A DNA stretch of 5,280 nucleotides, from positions 1 to 5,280 of the forward strand of contig JAKSPG010000104.1 of the NCBI GenBank assembly GCA_024405075.1, in the 5' to 3' direction. Positions 4,194 to 5,280 of this stretch are shown here, in pieces (position 1 is the stretch's first letter; every line of letters starts with the position of its first letter). Below the pieces are notes generated by a model. That model searched no databases and had not been told where the DNA came from. It worked only from the letters and a program-made list of their open reading frames with translations. This DNA comes from Elusimicrobiaceae bacterium. Lineage in GTDB: Bacteria; Elusimicrobiota; Elusimicrobia; Elusimicrobiales; Elusimicrobiaceae. The position numbers and the translations under genes were made by a program.

Positions 4194-5280
4194 ATGAAGA
4201 TTACACGAAGTAAAAAGAAAGCTTTTACGTTAACAGAATTGCTGGTAGTAGTGGTGCTGGCGGGTGTGTTGGCGGTGACTGTTTTACCTAAATTTAACAA
4301 AATGTTGGAAAGCCGTAAAACCACGGAGGCCGAGGATGTCATGCGGGCTATCCGTACCGAGCAGGAACTGCGTTGCTCATTGGACAAACCGTATGCCAGT
4401 TCATTTAGTGCCTTATCGGATTTGGTTGCCTCCAACGATAGCACTCATTACAAATACAGTTTAACCAGCTCCGGCATTTCTGCCATCAATAAAGGCACTC
4501 GCGATTATTTCCTTTCTATGCCCTCATACGAGGATGGACGCGTATGTTGCTCGGGCAGTTATTGTAGCAGTTTAAATAAAGATTATCCGCTTTGTGAAGA
4601 CTTAGTCAGCCGCAGCGACTATAAATCCGGTGCGGCTTGTGCGGTGGAAGAACCGTCTATCCCGGACCCGGACCCCCTCGGTTGTACAGGAGAGAGCCGG
4701 CGTGTGTGCGGTTGTCAGGGTAGAGGCGTGCAAGAGCGTGAATGTGACTCTACCACCGGGACGTGGGGGGATTGGTCGTCTTGTTCGATAGATGATTGTC
4801 AAGAGTGTACGGGAGATGCAAAACGCTTGTGCGGTTGTAATAATGAGGGTTTCCAACTGCGTGAATGCGATCCCTTGACCGGAACGTGGAGTGCGTGGGG
4901 GGCCTGTTCCATAGAAGATTGTGTGAGTTGTACCGGGGAATCCCGGCGTGCGTGCGGTTGTAAGGGAAAGGGTACGCAGAAGCGCGAATGTAACACCGCT
5001 ACCGGCGAATGGGGCGAGTGGCTTGACTGTCCTGTTGGCGAGTGTCAGGAATGTGAAGGTGAGTCGGAACGTCTCTGCGATTGTCACGGCAACGAAGTGC
5101 CCGGCCCGGCTGTTCCTTACAAAGTTGGTACCCAAACGCGCGAATGTGACGAGCTAACCGGCACCTGGGGCGAGTGGAGCGCGTGTAGTGTGTCGCCTTG
5201 TTTATCCTGTGAAGGTAGCAATACTCGTCTCTGCGATTGTCACGGCAACGAAGTGCCCGGCCCGGCTGTTCCTTACAAAG
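4194..5280 (+). CDS. Type IV pilin-like protein with tandem Cys-rich repeats (3' end outside the window)
   Basis: At least 362 residues, with no stop before the window ends. The N-terminus is a class III prepilin signal: basic leader MKITRSKKKA, then FTLTELLVVVVLAGVLAV, with cleavage expected after Ala10 (Gly is commoner there) and the conserved Glu at mature position 5. The hydrophobic helix (about 11-31) would anchor it in the inner membrane or the pilus core. Residues 32-150 form a pilin-like head with Cys61, 118, 119, 124, 134 and 149. A linker of Pro, Asp and Glu (151-163) leads to repeats of about 41 residues from Cys164: six Cys each, plus W-x-x-W-x-x-C and Q-x-R-E-C. Of the 362 residues, 33 are Cys. 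The expected role is a surface or pilus-tip protein, perhaps an adhesin; that is inference. The PilT-like ATPase encoded upstream could act on the same pilus. The repeat part has no family I can name with confidence. Confidence 0.88.
   Translation, partial: MKITRSKKKAFTLTELLVVVVLAGVLAVTVLPKFNKMLESRKTTEAEDVMRAIRTEQELRCSLDKPYASSFSALSDLVASNDSTHYKYSLTSSGISAINKGTRDYFLSMPSYEDGRVCCSGSYCSSLNKDYPLCEDLVSRSDYKSGAACAVEEPSIPDPDPLGCTGESRRVCGCQGRGVQERECDSTTGTWGDWSSCSIDDCQECTGDAKRLCGCNNEGFQLRECDPLTGTWSAWGACSIEDCVSCTGESRRACGCKGKGTQKRECNTATGEWGEWLDCPVGECQECEGESERLCDCHGNEVPGPAVPYKVGTQTRECDELTGTWGEWSACSVSPCLSCEGSNTRLCDCHGNEVPGPAVPYK
5070..5124 (+). repeat. 55-bp exact direct repeat, copy 1
   Basis: The bases from CGTCTCTGCG to CTTACAAAG are identical to 5226-5280, a shift of 156 bases, which is exactly one long module. 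The identity is broken on the left at 5069 (A against T) and truncated on the right by the window edge, so the true repeat may be longer. Confidence 0.95.
5226..5280 (+). repeat. 55-bp exact direct repeat, copy 2 (reaches the window edge)
   Basis: Second copy of 5070-5124, in the same reading frame, encoding RLCDCHGNEVPGPAVPYK. Identity at every third codon position points to recent duplication or gene conversion rather than protein-level selection alone. Confidence 0.95.

Larger units (their letters stand above)
4683..5280 (+). repeat. Tandem array of six-cysteine modules inside the pilin-like gene
   Basis: Units begin at the Cys of C-T/E-G: 4683-4805, 4806-4928 and 4929-5051 (41 codons each), 5052-5207 (52 codons) and 5208 to the edge (partial). 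Shared pattern: C-T/E-G-x3-R-x-C-x-C, a variable loop, Q-x-R-E-C, T-G-x-W-x-x-W-x-x-C, x4-C. The fourth and fifth units carry an 11-residue longer loop containing EVPGPAVPYK. Six cysteines per unit suggest three disulfides. The first three units are diverged in DNA, while units four and five are nearly identical where they overlap. The array continues past the window. Confidence 0.92.

Noticed and set aside
4602..5135. 177-residue antisense ORF opposite the Cys-rich repeats
   Set aside because: Its Thr/Pro/Arg-rich repeats are the mirror of the sense-strand modules. The sense frame continues a protein with promoter, SD and prepilin signal, so this is a shadow.
4948..5157. 69-codon + strand ORF in another frame of the repeat region
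   Set aside because: It overlaps the pilin-like frame completely, has no SD, and has a basic low-complexity composition expected of an off-frame reading.
4683..5280. CRISPR array or intergenic satellite
   Set aside because: The repeats are in-frame coding modules of 123-156 bp with protein-level conservation, without 25-35 bp repeats and unique spacers.

Overview
All genes in this window read left to right on the + strand. It looks like a bacterial chromosome segment at moderate GC. The layout is: the 3' end of ftsZ (1-441), a PilT/PilU-family pilus retraction ATPase (457-1548), cytidylate kinase cmk (1548-2231), a PlsC-type acyltransferase (2221-2814), a four-domain ribosomal protein S1 gene rpsA (2862-4049), a strong intrinsic terminator (4071-4099), and then a separately promoted gene (4194 to beyond the right edge). 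That last gene encodes a type IV pilin-like protein carrying tandem six-cysteine repeats.

The first five genes are packed with gaps of 15 and 47 nt and overlaps of 1 and 11 nt, so they look like one operon closed by the terminator. It joins cell division (FtsZ), pilus retraction (PilT), nucleotide metabolism (Cmk), phospholipid synthesis (PlsC) and translation (S1). The cmk-plsC-rpsA order is a familiar conserved block in several phyla. A pilT gene placed between ftsZ and cmk is less usual. The short plsC-rpsA gap holds a GC-rich hairpin and a 12-codon ORF that starts on the plsC stop and lies in phase with rpsA.

The last gene has a near-consensus sigma70-type promoter (TTGACA, 17 nt, TATACT), a good ribosome binding site and a classic prepilin N-terminus. 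Its globular part is followed by a proline/aspartate linker and at least four and a half repeats of a Cys/Trp/Arg-rich module. The last two modules share 55 identical bases, which points to recent duplication. This is the most unusual item in the window.

Taxonomy is tentative. A Gram-negative with pilus retraction, a four-domain S1 and an unusual cysteine-bearing pilin would fit Elusimicrobiota (gut lineages) or a similar phylum, but nothing here proves it. No tRNA, rRNA, CRISPR array or insertion sequence was seen.
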